A stretch of 64,000 nucleotides of DNA. It comes from Phytopythium helicoides. Lineage: Eukaryota > Oomycota > Peronosporomycetes > Pythiales > Pythiaceae. A program made the translations under genes and the position numbers. The stretch lies in the NCBI GenBank assembly GCA_024867545.1, contig JANFNE010000040.1, forward strand, positions 1 to 64,000, written 5' to 3'. Numbering within the stretch: the stretch's first letter is position 1; the number at the start of each line of letters is the position of its first letter. Below, one piece after another: positions 1 through 11,079 of this stretch. The notes under the pieces were generated by a model. That model was not told the DNA's origin. It ran no database searches and saw only the letters and a list, made by a program, of their open reading frames with translations.

Positions 1-1347
1 CACTCGGCGCAGAGGCGAGCCGAGGTCGTTGACAAAGCGAATCTCGGGCCTCGCGTCTTTGCAACGACGATGCACTCACAAGCGTTAAACGCGAACGCCT
101 TGGTGTCCTCGAGCGCCGAAATCGGGCATCAAGATGAAGTTGCGTGCGTAGATGAAGCCGACAGCATTTTGCCTCGTTGCCCTCATAGAGTGACTAGAGA
201 ACGATCTGGTGGACGCTTCAGGAGGCTCGTGAAACGGATCAGGAAACGTCTGCGATGCTGTGGCTGCAGCAAGAAGAAGAAGAAGAGGAAGAAGCAGCAG
301 CGTCGCCAGCGAGGACGGCAGCGTCAACAGTGGTGCAGACTACTGCCGATCAAGGTACTGCGGTCAGTACCACGGGATTCTTATTCTGTTCAGTGATGGA
401 TGCAACCGAACTCAAGTATCCAACTGTCCCGCTCGAGTGTACGGTACGCGCGTGTGCAGTGCAACGAGCATTGGCGACGACGAAAGAGGCGCTCGCCTTG
501 CAGCGAGTGCTCCTTCTCTCCTCTCTTTCCCTCTCCTAGCGCAGCTTGATTGATGCGTGGGTTTCGTTGAGCCCTGACACTGACGCACCGGTGACGCGAG
601 CGAGGGAAGAAGGATAGAGTCACAGCCAGCGCCGGACGACCTGTTCTCGAGCACAAAGGCTGGGGCAGGCTGCCAATGCCCCGCTTGCTGCACCTTGACG
701 ACTCAAAAGAGCTGCTGGTGAAGGCGTTCGCCAATGACGCGTGGAAGCCTCGCAGAGCCTTGCTCTCGCGCGAATAGATGCAGTCGCAGCTGATATTGAG
801 CTGGCAATGCGCTGGCATCGGTCAGCCAATACGTGGCCCTGGTGATAGCTGTTTTGCTCACGAATCGCTCGCTTTCGTGTCGATGCTGCAGCAGAGGAGC
901 TGATCTATTCTGCCGCCGCCCACAGTGCCACGTGCCGAGACCCTGCAATCGAGTGGTCGAACCTGCTCGAATTCGCCGGAATTCGCGCCTTCTGCCAGCT
1001 CGTCCCACCGTGGTCGGCTCCAGTCGTCGAGAGCCATCACGACCTCAGCTCAGCCCACTCGATTTTCCCGCTCCGTCGCCGATCTTCCAGCAGCTCACTT
1101 CAAGCGTGAGTGAACGTCTCTAGATTTTCAAACCCTTGACTCCCCAGTAGTCACCAATATCCCTCCAATCACACGCCTTCCTCTCCCCTATTTCGTCCAA
1201 TCACTCCCCTCCATTCGTCCATCACCCCGGCCACACCGAGACGGTCTCACGTCGATCCGCCACCACCGCCCGACGTCTCCGCCGCCCGCTCCGTAGGCCT
1301 CCGCCGCTCCCCACGCAGCCCCAGAGCCCCACTGACGCGTTCTGCTC
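1..1347. other. No convincing gene; upstream region of the isomerase gene
   Basis: A 108-codon reading frame at 70-396 (+) encodes a very basic peptide with a Lys/Arg-rich run and a Cys pair, but it is low in complexity, overlaps open frames on both strands and resembles nothing I recognise. The last 200 bases before 1348 are pyrimidine-rich and hold CCAAT pentamers near 1165 and 1199, which may belong to the promoter of the next gene. Confidence 0.4.
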
Positions 1348-2676
1348 ATGCTGTTGGCCTCGCTGCGCCGCTCTCCTGCTCGCCTCGCGCTCCAGCGGCT
1401 CAAATCGGCCCCCATGTCGTCGCTCGCGGACGATTTCGCGCGCAAGGTGGCGCTCGGCAAGACGCTGCCGCCGCTGACCGACAACGCCGCCAAGCTCGAG
1501 ATGTACGCGCTGTACAAGCAGGCGAACGTCGGCAAGGTCAACAAGCCACGTCCGGGGATGCTCGACTTCGTGGGCCGCGCCATGTGGGACGCGTGGAACA
1601 AGCTCGGCGACATGAGCCAGGAGGAGGCCATGACCAAGTGCGTGCTGCTGCTGGCTGCGCTCTAAAGGACGGAGCTAACTCTCTCGTCGCGAGCAGGTAC
1701 ATCGCCATCATCGACGACATGGCCGCCAAGAACGGCGCGGGAGCCAGCGTTGAGGCGGTGGAGTCCGACACGGACGACCTGCTCGTCGACATCTCGTGCG
1801 TCTCGACTTGATTGACTCGTGGTCCCCGACGGTAGCGGCTCAGCATGTTTGCCATTTAGGGAGAGCGGGCTGCTGACGCTGACGCTGAACCGCCCGGCCA
1901 AGTACAACGCCCTCAACCACGGCATGTACGACGGGATCACCAAGGCGCTGCAGACGTCGGCAAACCAGGAGCGCGTCAAAGCCGTGCTGCTCAAGTCCAC
2001 GGGAGCAATGTTCACGAGCGGTAACGATCTCACCATGTTCACGTCCAACCCGCAGGGGCTCACTCTTGAGCAGCTGGCCGATGCTGGCGCCGTCATCCTC
2101 GAGAACTTCGTCGACGCCTTCCTCACGTATCCCAAGCCAATCGTGGCGGCTGTGCAGGGTCCCGCTGTAGGTATCGGCGCCACGCTGTTGGCGCTCTGCG
2201 ACTTCGTCTACGTCTCCGAGACCACGACGCTGCACACGCCCTTCACTTCGCTAGGACAGTCGCCTGAGGCTTGCTCCTCGGCGCTGTTCCCGCGGATCAT
2301 GGGTCCCGCGCGCGCCAACGCCATGCTGCTGCTGGGCGAGAAGTTTGCTGCGCAGGACGCCGTCTCCTCGGGCCTCGCGACCGAGTGCTTTGGTGTCGCT
2401 GAGTTCGACAAGAAGGTGCAGGAGAAAGTCGAGTACGTTTGCGCTTGGATGTTGCTACGCGCTGAAGAATTCTGACTGACATCACTTTGCCTCTACAGCC
2501 TGCTGCTGTCGCGCTACCCGCAGTCGATGATCAAGTCCAAGGCGCTGATCCGCACGCCGGCTGTCATCTCGGAGCTCCAGGCCATCAACCGTGCCGAGTG
2601 CGAGACGCTCAAGAAGCTCTGGCTCGGCCCCGAGTGCATGGACGCGATTCTCAAGTTTCAGTCGCGGAAAAAGTAA
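1348..2676 (+). CDS. ECI2: ACBP-domain delta3,delta2-enoyl-CoA isomerase (ECI2-like), probably mitochondrial
   Basis: Four exons: 1348-1637, 1697-1795, 1860-2432 and 2499-2676 (379 aa, all introns GT-AG, total length divisible by three). Residues about 27-110 form an acyl-CoA-binding domain ([18 protein letters not shown], then [18 protein letters not shown]). Residues about 131-375 form a crotonase fold with SGNDLTMF (oxyanion loop) and GQSPEACSS, whose Glu (about E266) matches the catalytic Glu of ECI2. The enzyme moves 3-cis/trans double bonds to 2-trans so that unsaturated fatty acids can enter beta-oxidation. Human and yeast relatives end in a peroxisomal PTS1; this one ends SRKK and instead begins with an Arg-rich amphipathic stretch ([17 protein letters not shown]), so mitochondrial import is more likely. 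The convergent neighbour ends 155 bp downstream. Confidence 0.9.
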
Positions 2677-2831
2677 GTGGCGGAGGCACCTCCGCAGCTG
2701 CGAGCTGCTTGACAAGAGAGAACCGAACCACCATTGATGAAGACAAAATCAATTCATGCGCTCATCCTTTCCACTCGATTCGTCTACTCGCGCAGTGTTT
2801 GCATGCGCTCATATGTACACTTGCCACGAGA

Positions 2832-4723
2832 TCAAAACCACGAGGACAGCCTCTTGGACGATGCCGAAACTCCGCGCGAATCTGCAGCTCCATCAGTTCC
2901 CTCACCGTTCGATGACGACGGAGGCGGCGATGGAGCGCGCTCGGGAGCTGGAGGCACTTCTACTACAGGTGCAGGCGGCTCTCGCCCCGGGTGAACGTGT
3001 CCCGGCACCTTGTACTTGCATAGCACGCAGTCTTCCTCAACTGGTGCAGCAGGTGGCGGAGCGGGTGCCTCCGTTACGACCTCAGCAACGACCACAGCCG
3101 CGGCGGTGGCTGTCGAGACGGTTGCTTGCTCCACGATGGAGTTCGCGGATGGTTCTTCCACCAACGTCGCGAGTTTCGTGAGTCCATCACGCTTGCGCAG
3201 TGTCTTGTCACGCCGCCGACGCACGGAGCTGGATGGTGCTGCTGTTGCTGCACCATCCGATGATGCATTGTAAATTGGCGCCTCGTCAATGAGCGACTCG
3301 GAGGCGATACTTGCCTGCTCTAAGTGCTCACGATCGGGCCCTGTCATTTCCTTGCTTTCGCTCAGGTCGTTCAGCACGGCCACTGTAACTCGGCGAGCCA
3401 TGGCAAGCTGCCGACGACGTCTGCGATTATCACTGGCTTCGGTGGTCTCGTCCTGGTGGTCAACCACCTCCTTGTTGTCACTTACGGCTCGGGTCGGACC
3501 GTCCTTTGTCGTTGCAGCGATCACCGGCGGAGACGGTGGTGAAGATGGAGGAGACTCGACGGTGTGGTGGCCATTGTTACGGAAACCTTGAGAAAACAAG
3601 TAGCGCAGCGCTCGTTTCTGCGAGTCTTGAACGGGGCGGACACGGAGCGTGCTCTCGAAGAGCAGATTTGCAGTCGTTCCCTCGACTCGAAACGCCCGCA
3701 ACGAGTTCTTGCGAGCCTCACTTTCTTCAAGAGAGACGACAAACTTCTCCACGAACACGGGTTTCTGCGAGCACACGCGCAGTTGCTCGTGCAAGAGGAG
3801 CGAATAGTCCATGGTCACACCGTCCGACACGCCGCAATCGCAGCCACTCACTGTCTCGGTTTGCACCGGGTCAGGATCGGCACTAACGATGCCAGCCTTG
3901 TTACGTGGAGCTCCAAGATCGAACACGAACGGAGGGTTGACGGGCTCGTAGTCGTGCGTGCACGATGAGGCGTTGAAGTAGGTGGTGACGCCGTCACTGG
4001 AGCGTCCGTAGCCCTCATGAACGTGTCCAAACACGTGCAGCGTGGGCTTGATGCGCGTCTGCACCTCGCGCATGAGGTCCTCACAGCCGACGTTCATATA
4101 TCCGACCTGATCTCCGCGACCAAATGGGGGCGTGTGCGTGATGAGCACGTCCGTGTCGGACGGAATGCGGCGCCACTTGTCGAGCAGCTCTTTTCCCCTC
4201 GGCAGGTTGAACGCCCAGTTGCAGAACTCGGGCTGCCACGGCGTGCTACACCAAGAGCACCCACGTTGTGAGTGGGCCTGCGGCTTCGACTATGCAAGCG
4301 AGCGCTCGACGCACCCGTAGAACTTGAAGCCCTCGATCATGACGGCCTGGTCCTCCAGGTACAACGCGTTCGTGAGCAGCGCGCGCACCTCGTCGGGGTC
4401 TGCACCACAGCATCGAGCGTCAGCTGTGCAGACTCGCCACTAGCGTCGAGCAGACCTGGATGGGACGCACCATACTGCTGGCGGTGGCCGTAGTGGTGCC
4501 AGTTGCGCGGGTAGAATGCGCGGTCGAACGTCGACTCGTGGTTGCCGGCGATCACGAGCTTGTACTTGTGCGGCAGCCGGCCCAGGAACTCGTTGAAGGC
4601 CAGCACCTCGCTGCGTTCGCCCGTGTCGGTGAAGTCGCCCGCGTGCACGAACACGTCGCCCGGGGGCACGCGCAGCGCCTGCTCGTGAAGCCCGTGGGTG
4701 TCGGACACGCACACGACGCGCAT
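2832..4723 (-). CDS. Metallophosphoesterase (MPPED1/2-like) with long C-terminal extension
   Basis: Three exons on the minus strand: 4723-4471, 4399-4315 and 4245-2832 (583 aa). The N-terminal ~250 residues are a calcineurin-like phosphoesterase with all five metal blocks: SDTH (D8, H10), HAGD (D30), GNHE (about 61-63), ITHTPP and FGHVHEG. The joined exons also give FYGTPWQPEF and NLPRGKELLDKW, typical of the MPPED group of cytosolic phosphodiesterases. The remaining ~300 residues are not part of that family: Ser/Pro/Ala/Thr-rich, probably disordered, with a basic patch (RRRRRQLAMARR) and one cysteine pair near the end (CVLCKYKVPGHVH) that could bind a metal. Substrate cannot be predicted. 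Confidence 0.85.
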
Positions 4724-6234
4724 TTCTCGGCCTGTCGGGGGGCCCCAGCGGCCCAGAGGCGGCGCAATCGGCAGCTGCGGACGGCGGAGAGCGCTGGGGG
4801 CGCGTCTGGAGGTCGCGCGGGCGGCTGGGGACGCGCTGGGAGCGGCGGGAGGGCGGCTTGATGCGCGCTTGATGGGGGAATGGACGGCGCTTCTACAGTA
4901 TACCGAAGCCAGGTATTTCCGGTGCTTGACCAGCTTCCGTTTTTAGTGATTGGGAACGTGATGTGTGGCTGAGAGGGAAGATGTGCATGGTGCTCCGCCA
5001 GTACGTTGGCTGCCGCGCAAATGACAACAAAGGTATCTGATGAGGTCGAGGAGGCTAATGCGGCCGTACAGACAAACCGTTGGTCGAGCTCTTGTGTCGT
5101 CGTGGAGCAGGAACGACGCGGGAGTTTCGTCGAGGAGCCACACATGTAGAAAGTCCGCATCCAGTGCAACTAGGGTCCTGCAGTCTCGTCAAAAGCAGCA
5201 ATATTCTGGAGGAGATAGATCTGCTCAAGTGCAGTCAGAGCGGCAACAACCCTGAGATCCTGGAGCAAGCGTTTGGGCTTCATGAGAGAACTACCGTCAA
5301 ACTGAAGAAGGCACGATTCAGCTGCAGACCAACTTTTTGGCGCAAGAAGGGGAGTCGACACCTGGCATGGATCGAACGATCCAGTATCAGAAAAAGGATG
5401 TAGGCAGGCTTGAATCGCTGGCCGTGCTTGGCAACGCGCTCCCACGAGAGCACAAAACGCAGGATGGTTTACGCTTCTGATGAGAAGATTTTGGCGATAC
5501 GACATCCAACTCAAAGTGCGCTAGTTGGAGATGTTAGGCTTTAGCATGTTCAAATCGCTACAAGAGCAGTTGATCGACCACGGTGAAACCTCGATTTGAC
5601 GCACAGTGCTGCGACGTGGCAAACACACGCATGTGGCTCGCGCGTGAACCATTCACTGAACGATCTAGTCGGAAGATCTGATTTCGACGATGGGCTCCGC
5701 ACAACTACTCGACATTTTGTCTTGAACTCTTGGTGACAGATTAGGCACCGCTCAAGATGCTCGTCATCGAATCAACTCGTCGCCCGTGCTTGCATTCGAG
5801 CCCGCGCAAAGCTCGCTTTGACTCTTGAAGTGGGTCAACAAATGCTGCAGCAGCACTGTCTACAGTGCAGACGGCGTACTATAGCCACTACTTACCACCA
5901 CTACAATCGTACACCGAATCCGTGCTTCTTGGTTCAACAAGCCTTTAGATAATGACGGTTTGCTCCTGTTGGCAGAGTGATTCAAGCCCCTGTTACAAAG
6001 CCACAAAACTTGCAGGTTGCTATCATAAAGGAGGATGGAACAAGCACAGCTGAAGGGATGTGATGTCCACCATCACGCCAACTTGGCGGAGAACCACCTT
6101 GTCGCATTTTCATACTGCTCCATCAGCTCAATTCGCACAGCGCTGAACACTCTTCAGCGGTTTCGAGCGCACAAGATGCGTCTGCCATGTCCGATCTGCC
6201 CTGGACCCCATATATCTACTCCTTTTCCACATCG
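4724..6234. other. Intergenic region; the 3' part is the duplicated SLC1-1 upstream region
   Basis: I see no supported gene. Open frames at 5080-5403 (+) and 5170-5514 (-) overlap each other and match nothing I know. From about 5676 onward the sequence is alignable, in inverted orientation, with about 32,620-33,075 upstream of SLC1-9; for example the block at 5890-5945 recurs almost unchanged. That part was therefore duplicated together with the gene. Confidence 0.5.
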
Positions 6235-6250
6235 CCACTCGACAATTCGC
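6235..6250 (+). promoter_or_regulatory. Inr-like element of SLC1-1
   Basis: CCACTCGACAATTCGC lies 50 bp upstream of the ATG at 6300. It is a weak match to the oomycete initiator, but the same spot in the sister gene SLC1-9 (32,553-32,566) has a similar sequence. Confidence 0.35.
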
Positions 6251-6299
6251 TGTCTTCCTGCGAACCTCGGCCAAGTTGTTAGCATCCATCCGAGTGGTG

Positions 6300-8138
6300 A
6301 TGCAATTAACGCCTGCTCCAAAGGGACTCATTCTCCTCGATGATGACCAAGTGCGAGCGCTACGTCAGGGACGAGCATATTCAGAGCCATCGGTTTATTC
6401 TCAGAGACAGCGCCAACCACCTATTGCTTTTAATGCACCGATCGCGAACGCATCACGAGTGGACATCTCGATTCGAAACCCACAGCCTAGATTCTCGTCA
6501 GCCGGTAGCCCACGCACCAACTTTACCAGTAATCGCAGCTGCAAATTCACCCGTGAAAGCGGCGATGATGAGACCATGCTTTCCGCCGGTGGTAGCAGCA
6601 GCGAAAGGGGTGATCTGAACGACCACACCATGGCCCGAGCGTCGAATCCGTTCATTACAATCATGGAACGCGACAGCCAGGACGCAGTCGAGGCTTTCAA
6701 GGGGACACGACCCGCTGTCAACGTATCGGTGCCATACATCATCGTTGGTGCGGTGGTTGGCGTCGCTCTCGGTATTGTACTAAGCTATCTCAAGGTATCT
6801 ACAGTGGTGGCAGACTGGGTTTCGTTGCCTGGCACACTCTTTCTTCGAGCCATCAAGTCACTTGTGGTACCCTATGTGTTCTGCTCTGTGGCAGTAGCTA
6901 TCGGTGATATCGTGTTTGTCGGAAAGGCTTCAGCCATTGGCATCCAGACGTTCAAGGTGTTTTTCACGGAGGCAGCTACAGCAAGCCTCTCGGGTCTCAT
7001 GATCGCGCTGCTATTCCGACCGTTGTTTCGGCACCAAATATATGAGGTAAACACAGAGGCAGCAATGGGGCTTGTGTGCGGTAATGGACTCTCACTCGAG
7101 ATGAAAAGCAACGGAACGTTGGCGTGCAGCGGCGATCCGACCGTGCTTACCACGAATTCGACTCTTCGGATTATCGACGTAAACGACTCTTTCAAGACAA
7201 GTTCGTCTGTGGATACTACAATTGGGGTTAGTGAACAGCTCTTATCGATTCTCTCGACCATCGTTCCCGAAAACATATTCAAGTCCATGTACAATATCGA
7301 GCTGTTATCCGTCATCACATTTGCAATGGTCATGGGGGCGATCGCCGGTCGCAACTTCTTCAACAAGACACGTCGAGTTAACTACCTCTATGTTGTGCTG
7401 CTACAGCTCCGGAACACATTCTTCTTGGCAATCGAGTGGGTTATCTGGGCGACTCCAATTGCCATTGTGTTCATCATTGGAGGCGCATTTGCGTCGAATG
7501 GAGACGCGCTCAGCAAGCTCTCAGACGTGTACATCTACCCTTTGGCTACACTCTTCGCGGTTATTATGCAGATTTTTGTGGTTGTCCCCGTCGTCTATTT
7601 TATCTTCACACGTTGCAACCCATACGCGCACATGCAGTATATGGTTCGAGCCTACGTGTTTGCATTTTGCTCGGCCTCGTCACTGGCCACAGCACCAATC
7701 ACACTTGGCTGCATCCAGAGAGCTCGCGTGTGCTCACACTCGCTGACAAACTTCGTCATCTCTGTCGGGGTCGTCGCGAACGTAACTGGAGCAGGCTGGT
7801 ATTTTCCCATTGGGATTGTTTTCGTGGCCGAGTCTTCCGGCAATGGCGACGAGCTCACAACGGGACGAATTGTTGCTCTCTACTTTTTGTCACTTGTTGC
7901 CTGCTTTGGTACGCCTCCGATCCCAAGTGGCGGTATTGCCATGTTGTCAACTATCTATCAGACCGTCTTCTCGACTACCAATCTTCCATCGACATGGGCG
8001 TTGTATGTGGCGATGGACGTGCTTATTGACCGCTTCGTCACGGTTTGCAATGTGAATGACGATATCATGGCGCTGAAGGTGATCGCCGAGAATACGGACG
8101 AGACTGTTGCCGGCGACCACCTTGGCCATCGGGATTAG
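6300..8138 (+). CDS. SLC1/DAACS-family symporter paralogue 1
   Basis: Intronless, 612 aa from the ATG at 6300 (the frame stays open a little upstream, but from a TTG). SLC1 proteins are elevator-type sodium-coupled carriers of the plasma membrane. Layout: cytosolic tail 1-140 with LILLDDDQ, SPRTNFT and SNPFITIMERDSQDA; membrane domain from VNVSVPYIIVGAVVG on; an extracellular loop with two cysteines and N-glycosylation sites (VCGN...SNGTLAC); HP1 tip with SASSLATAP in place of SSSS; TM7 NVTGAG in place of NMDGT; HP2 GTPPIP; TM8 IDRFVTVCNVNDD. The arginine that contacts the acidic substrate side chain in GltPh/EAATs is V here, so a neutral or other substrate is likelier than glutamate. Closest relative in the window is SLC1-9. 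Confidence 0.9.
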   Translation: MQLTPAPKGLILLDDDQVRALRQGRAYSEPSVYSQRQRQPPIAFNAPIANASRVDISIRNPQPRFSSAGSPRTNFTSNRSCKFTRESGDDETMLSAGGSSSERGDLNDHTMARASNPFITIMERDSQDAVEAFKGTRPAVNVSVPYIIVGAVVGVALGIVLSYLKVSTVVADWVSLPGTLFLRAIKSLVVPYVFCSVAVAIGDIVFVGKASAIGIQTFKVFFTEAATASLSGLMIALLFRPLFRHQIYEVNTEAAMGLVCGNGLSLEMKSNGTLACSGDPTVLTTNSTLRIIDVNDSFKTSSSVDTTIGVSEQLLSILSTIVPENIFKSMYNIELLSVITFAMVMGAIAGRNFFNKTRRVNYLYVVLLQLRNTFFLAIEWVIWATPIAIVFIIGGAFASNGDALSKLSDVYIYPLATLFAVIMQIFVVVPVVYFIFTRCNPYAHMQYMVRAYVFAFCSASSLATAPITLGCIQRARVCSHSLTNFVISVGVVANVTGAGWYFPIGIVFVAESSGNGDELTTGRIVALYFLSLVACFGTPPIPSGGIAMLSTIYQTVFSTTNLPSTWALYVAMDVLIDRFVTVCNVNDDIMALKVIAENTDETVAGDHLGHRD

Positions 8139-8199
8139 AGTGTGAACTCTAGAAGATACAATGGCTCGGAAACCTCTTTGCTCTTGGCAATCTGGTCAT

Positions 8200-8607
8200 T
8201 AGCAAATGAGAATACGAAGCTGGTTTGATTTCGGCGAGTTCAGATATTGAAGGCTACTTTCACAGAGACAGCGATTTCAAGCCTCTTGGGACTTCTGAAG
8301 TTCCAACCAGCAATGGCTCTGATGACAACCTTACATGGGATGCCAGACTATTGTACGATATGTGGACTTGAAAATGTTTTTTTTGGTGCGACCAAATTGA
8401 AGAAATAGGTCAGCAACTGGTCAATCAATCCAATTGGTTCGTATATAGTTGATGTGATCGTTGAAAACACGTCGCTCGATATACTCTGTACTTGCCGATC
8501 GACTCGTGACGGTGTCCAACGTGAACTACAACACCATTAGACTCAAGGCGATTAATCGAGAAAACGCCGAGGCCGTAGTCGGTGGCCATTTTGGCCATAG
8601 GGATTAG
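8200..8607 (+). pseudogene. Decayed SLC1 gene fragment
   Basis: About 60 bp after the SLC1-1 stop the sequence contains broken SLC1 coding sequence in the same orientation. The segment at 8250-8300 matches the codons for FKVFFTEAATASLSGLL. The segment at 8499-8607 translates as RLVTVSNVNYNTIRLK, then IAEN-like residues, and ends GGHFGHRD plus stop, aligning with the end of the intact paralogues. The parts between are deleted or shifted, so this is a relic of an eleventh array member. Confidence 0.8.
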
Positions 8608-9085
8608 CACCACCTTAGGCTTAGAGTCATATGGAGCTCGCCATTCTGCATTCGTGGTCCACGAGGGTGGTGGGATATATCAAGCATGGTAAGCGGAGTA
8701 CTGAACTTGCCATCTGTCGTCTGTCGTCACCGGTTGCCCACCAATGTAATCCCCTCGATGTGCTACATGCAGGTATGCTGCAGTGGCACATCACACGCAT
8801 GCGTGCTTTGCCAATCCTTCCGATAACGGTAAACCCTACCATTACGTGTTTTAGCGATGGGTGTTTGAGTGCAACTTATTAGTCAGTCGATAGAGTTCAT
8901 CTCAGTCTCTTTCGTGGAGGACAAGGGGAAAGGATCGTCGTCACGGGAATGACTGAGCCAGAACTGGGCTACTGTACCGAGACTAGCAGGCATCCTATAC
9001 AGTACCCAAGGACAGCGCACAGCAATGAACTCCGCAACGCTCGGTCCGGCCCCGAGAGTCCTTCACTTCGATTCCACGGTCTCAC
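8608..9085. other. Intergenic; upstream region of SLC1-2
   Basis: No gene seen. It holds only short frames and the presumed promoter of the next gene. Confidence 0.5.
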
Positions 9086-9099
9086 TCATTCGCGATTTT
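9086..9099 (+). promoter_or_regulatory. Oomycete initiator (Inr) of SLC1-2
   Basis: TCATTCGCGATTTT fits the Phytophthora Inr consensus and lies 54 bp before the ATG at 9153. Similar elements occupy the same position before SLC1-5, -6, -7 and -8. Confidence 0.6.
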
Positions 9100-9152
9100 G
9101 CTGGCCGACTAGTTCCACCTCGAGTTAGTTGTCTGCTCACCTCACGGCGGCA

Positions 9153-11015
9153 ATGCAGCAACCGCCTGCTCCTCCCGCGCAGACGGGGCTCGTCCTGCTC
9201 GATGACGAGCAGCATCAAGCGCTTCGACGGGAGCGGGCTGGAACCACCTACAGCCAGGGACGCGCTTCCTTGGGAGCCGCATCACGCCGCGGGGTCTCGA
9301 CTGATGCGACGATCACAAACGGTTCGCGACCTTCTGGGTCGATTCGCAGTCGCTTGGCGAGTGGAGGAAGTGTCCCTTCTTCACATAGCCCTCGCACCAA
9401 CTTTACGACGCGCAACAAGCTGGACTTTGGCTACGACAGAGGCGATGGAGAAACTTTGATGTCGGTCGGAAGCAGCGGCAAAGGCGGGACGGACGAGTAC
9501 ACAATGGTCCGAGGGTCCAATCCGTTCGTCACAATCGAAGAGCGGGATAGTCAGGATGCGATCGAGGGGTTCAAGGGAACACGACCAAGTGTCAATGTGT
9601 CGGTCCCGTACATTGTCATCGGCGCTGTGGTTGGCGCTGCAATTGGCATCCTGCTGAGTTACCTAAAAGTATCACAGGTGGTTGCTGCGTGGGTTTCGAT
9701 CCCTGGGATACTCTTTCTTCGAGCTATCAAGTCACTTGTGGGGCCCTACGTATTCTGCTCGGTTGCTGTTGCTATTGGTGACATTGTGTTCGTCGGCAAG
9801 GTCTCTGCCATTGGTATCCAGACGCTCAAAGTGTTTTTAATCGAAGCCTTGACAGCAAGCCTCTCTGGTCTCATGGTTGCGCTGCTCTTCCGACCACTCT
9901 TCCGCTCAAAGACGTACGATACAAGTGCATCCGAATCCATGGCTTTTGTCTGCGGCAACAATCTCTCGCTTGAAATGCAAAGTAACGGGGCTTTGACGTG
10001 CACCGGTAATCCGTCTGAGCTGACGACGTCCTCGACATTCCAAATCATTGACGTGAACAGCATATTTACAGTCAGCAGCTCGGCTATGTACTCGACGATC
10101 AATTTGAGCGACCAGCTAGTTACTATACTTGTGGCCCTTATCCCTGACAACATTTTCAGCGCAATGTACAACGTCGACCTGCTATCCGTCATCACGTTCG
10201 CAATGGTCATGGGAGCGATCGCTGGGCGCAACTTCTTCAACCAGACACGGAAAGTCAATTACCTGTACACGGTGCTTCTTCAACTCCGTAACACATTCTT
10301 CTTGGCAATCGAGTGGGTGATTTCGGCGACTCCTATAGCAATTGCGTTCGTCATTGCTGGCTCGTTGGCATCCAACAACGATGCAGTTAACGAGTTTTCG
10401 GATGCGTATGTCTACCCGCTCGCGGCACTGTGTGCTATGGTGGTGCAGATCTTCGTGGTTGTTCCCATCGTCTACTTCCTCTTCACGCGATGCAACCCGT
10501 ACACGTACATGAAGATCATGGTTCGATCATATGTGTTCGCTTTCTGTTCGTCGTCGTCGTTGGCTACTGCACCAATCACGATCAATTGCATCCAAAAAGC
10601 TCGCGTATGCTCCCAGTCTCTGGCGAACTTTGTCATTTCAGTCGGCGTAGCTGCCAATATGACTGGTGCAGGGTGGTATTATCCAATTGGGATCGTGTTT
10701 TTGGCCGAGTCTTCCGGCAATGGCGACGAGCTGACGGTCACACGCATTGTAGTGCTGTATTTGTTGACGCTGATTGGGTGCTTTGGTACGCCGCCTGTTC
10801 CCGGTGGTGGTATCACCATCATGGCAACGCTTTACCAGACCATTTTCGCGACCAGTGACTTCCCGTCGACTTGGCCATTGTACGTGGCGATGGATTTGAT
10901 AGTGGATCGCCTCTCGACCATTTGCAGCGTGAACGACGACATCATGGCGCTGAGGGTGATCGCCGAGAACACGGACGAGACCGTCGCCGGCGACCACCTC
11001 GGCCATCGTGAGTAG
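9153..11015 (+). CDS. SLC1/DAACS-family symporter paralogue 2
   Basis: 620 aa, intronless; the first in-frame ATG is at 9153, just after the Inr. Tail motifs: LVLLDDEQ, SPRTNFTTRN and SNPFVTIEERDSQDA. Its extracellular loop (AFVCGNNLSLEMQSNG, SAMYSTINLSDQ) places it in a subgroup with SLC1-6 and SLC1-7. It differs from every other copy in TM8: it reads DRLSTICSVNDD, so the conserved Asn (GltPh N401) is Ser, as well as Ser at the Arg397 position. Substrate handling may therefore differ from its neighbours. It stands 182 bp upstream of ZCCHC9 on the same strand. Confidence 0.9.
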   Translation: MQQPPAPPAQTGLVLLDDEQHQALRRERAGTTYSQGRASLGAASRRGVSTDATITNGSRPSGSIRSRLASGGSVPSSHSPRTNFTTRNKLDFGYDRGDGETLMSVGSSGKGGTDEYTMVRGSNPFVTIEERDSQDAIEGFKGTRPSVNVSVPYIVIGAVVGAAIGILLSYLKVSQVVAAWVSIPGILFLRAIKSLVGPYVFCSVAVAIGDIVFVGKVSAIGIQTLKVFLIEALTASLSGLMVALLFRPLFRSKTYDTSASESMAFVCGNNLSLEMQSNGALTCTGNPSELTTSSTFQIIDVNSIFTVSSSAMYSTINLSDQLVTILVALIPDNIFSAMYNVDLLSVITFAMVMGAIAGRNFFNQTRKVNYLYTVLLQLRNTFFLAIEWVISATPIAIAFVIAGSLASNNDAVNEFSDAYVYPLAALCAMVVQIFVVVPIVYFLFTRCNPYTYMKIMVRSYVFAFCSSSSLATAPITINCIQKARVCSQSLANFVISVGVAANMTGAGWYYPIGIVFLAESSGNGDELTVTRIVVLYLLTLIGCFGTPPVPGGGITIMATLYQTIFATSDFPSTWPLYVAMDLIVDRLSTICSVNDDIMALRVIAENTDETVAGDHLGHRE

Positions 11016-11079
11016 ATCGATTGCGAGTCGTGCGTGCGGTGTCAATTTTTCCACAGCAAACCTAGTTCGCGTTCGTATA

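Noticed and set aside
70..396. Basic 108-codon frame near the left edge
   Set aside because: Low complexity, competing frames on both strands, no recognisable family.
5170..5514. 114-codon frame (-) opposite a 107-codon frame (+) upstream of SLC1-1
   Set aside because: Both are open over the same bases, with no domain, splice sites or promoter; possible old debris but not a supportable gene.
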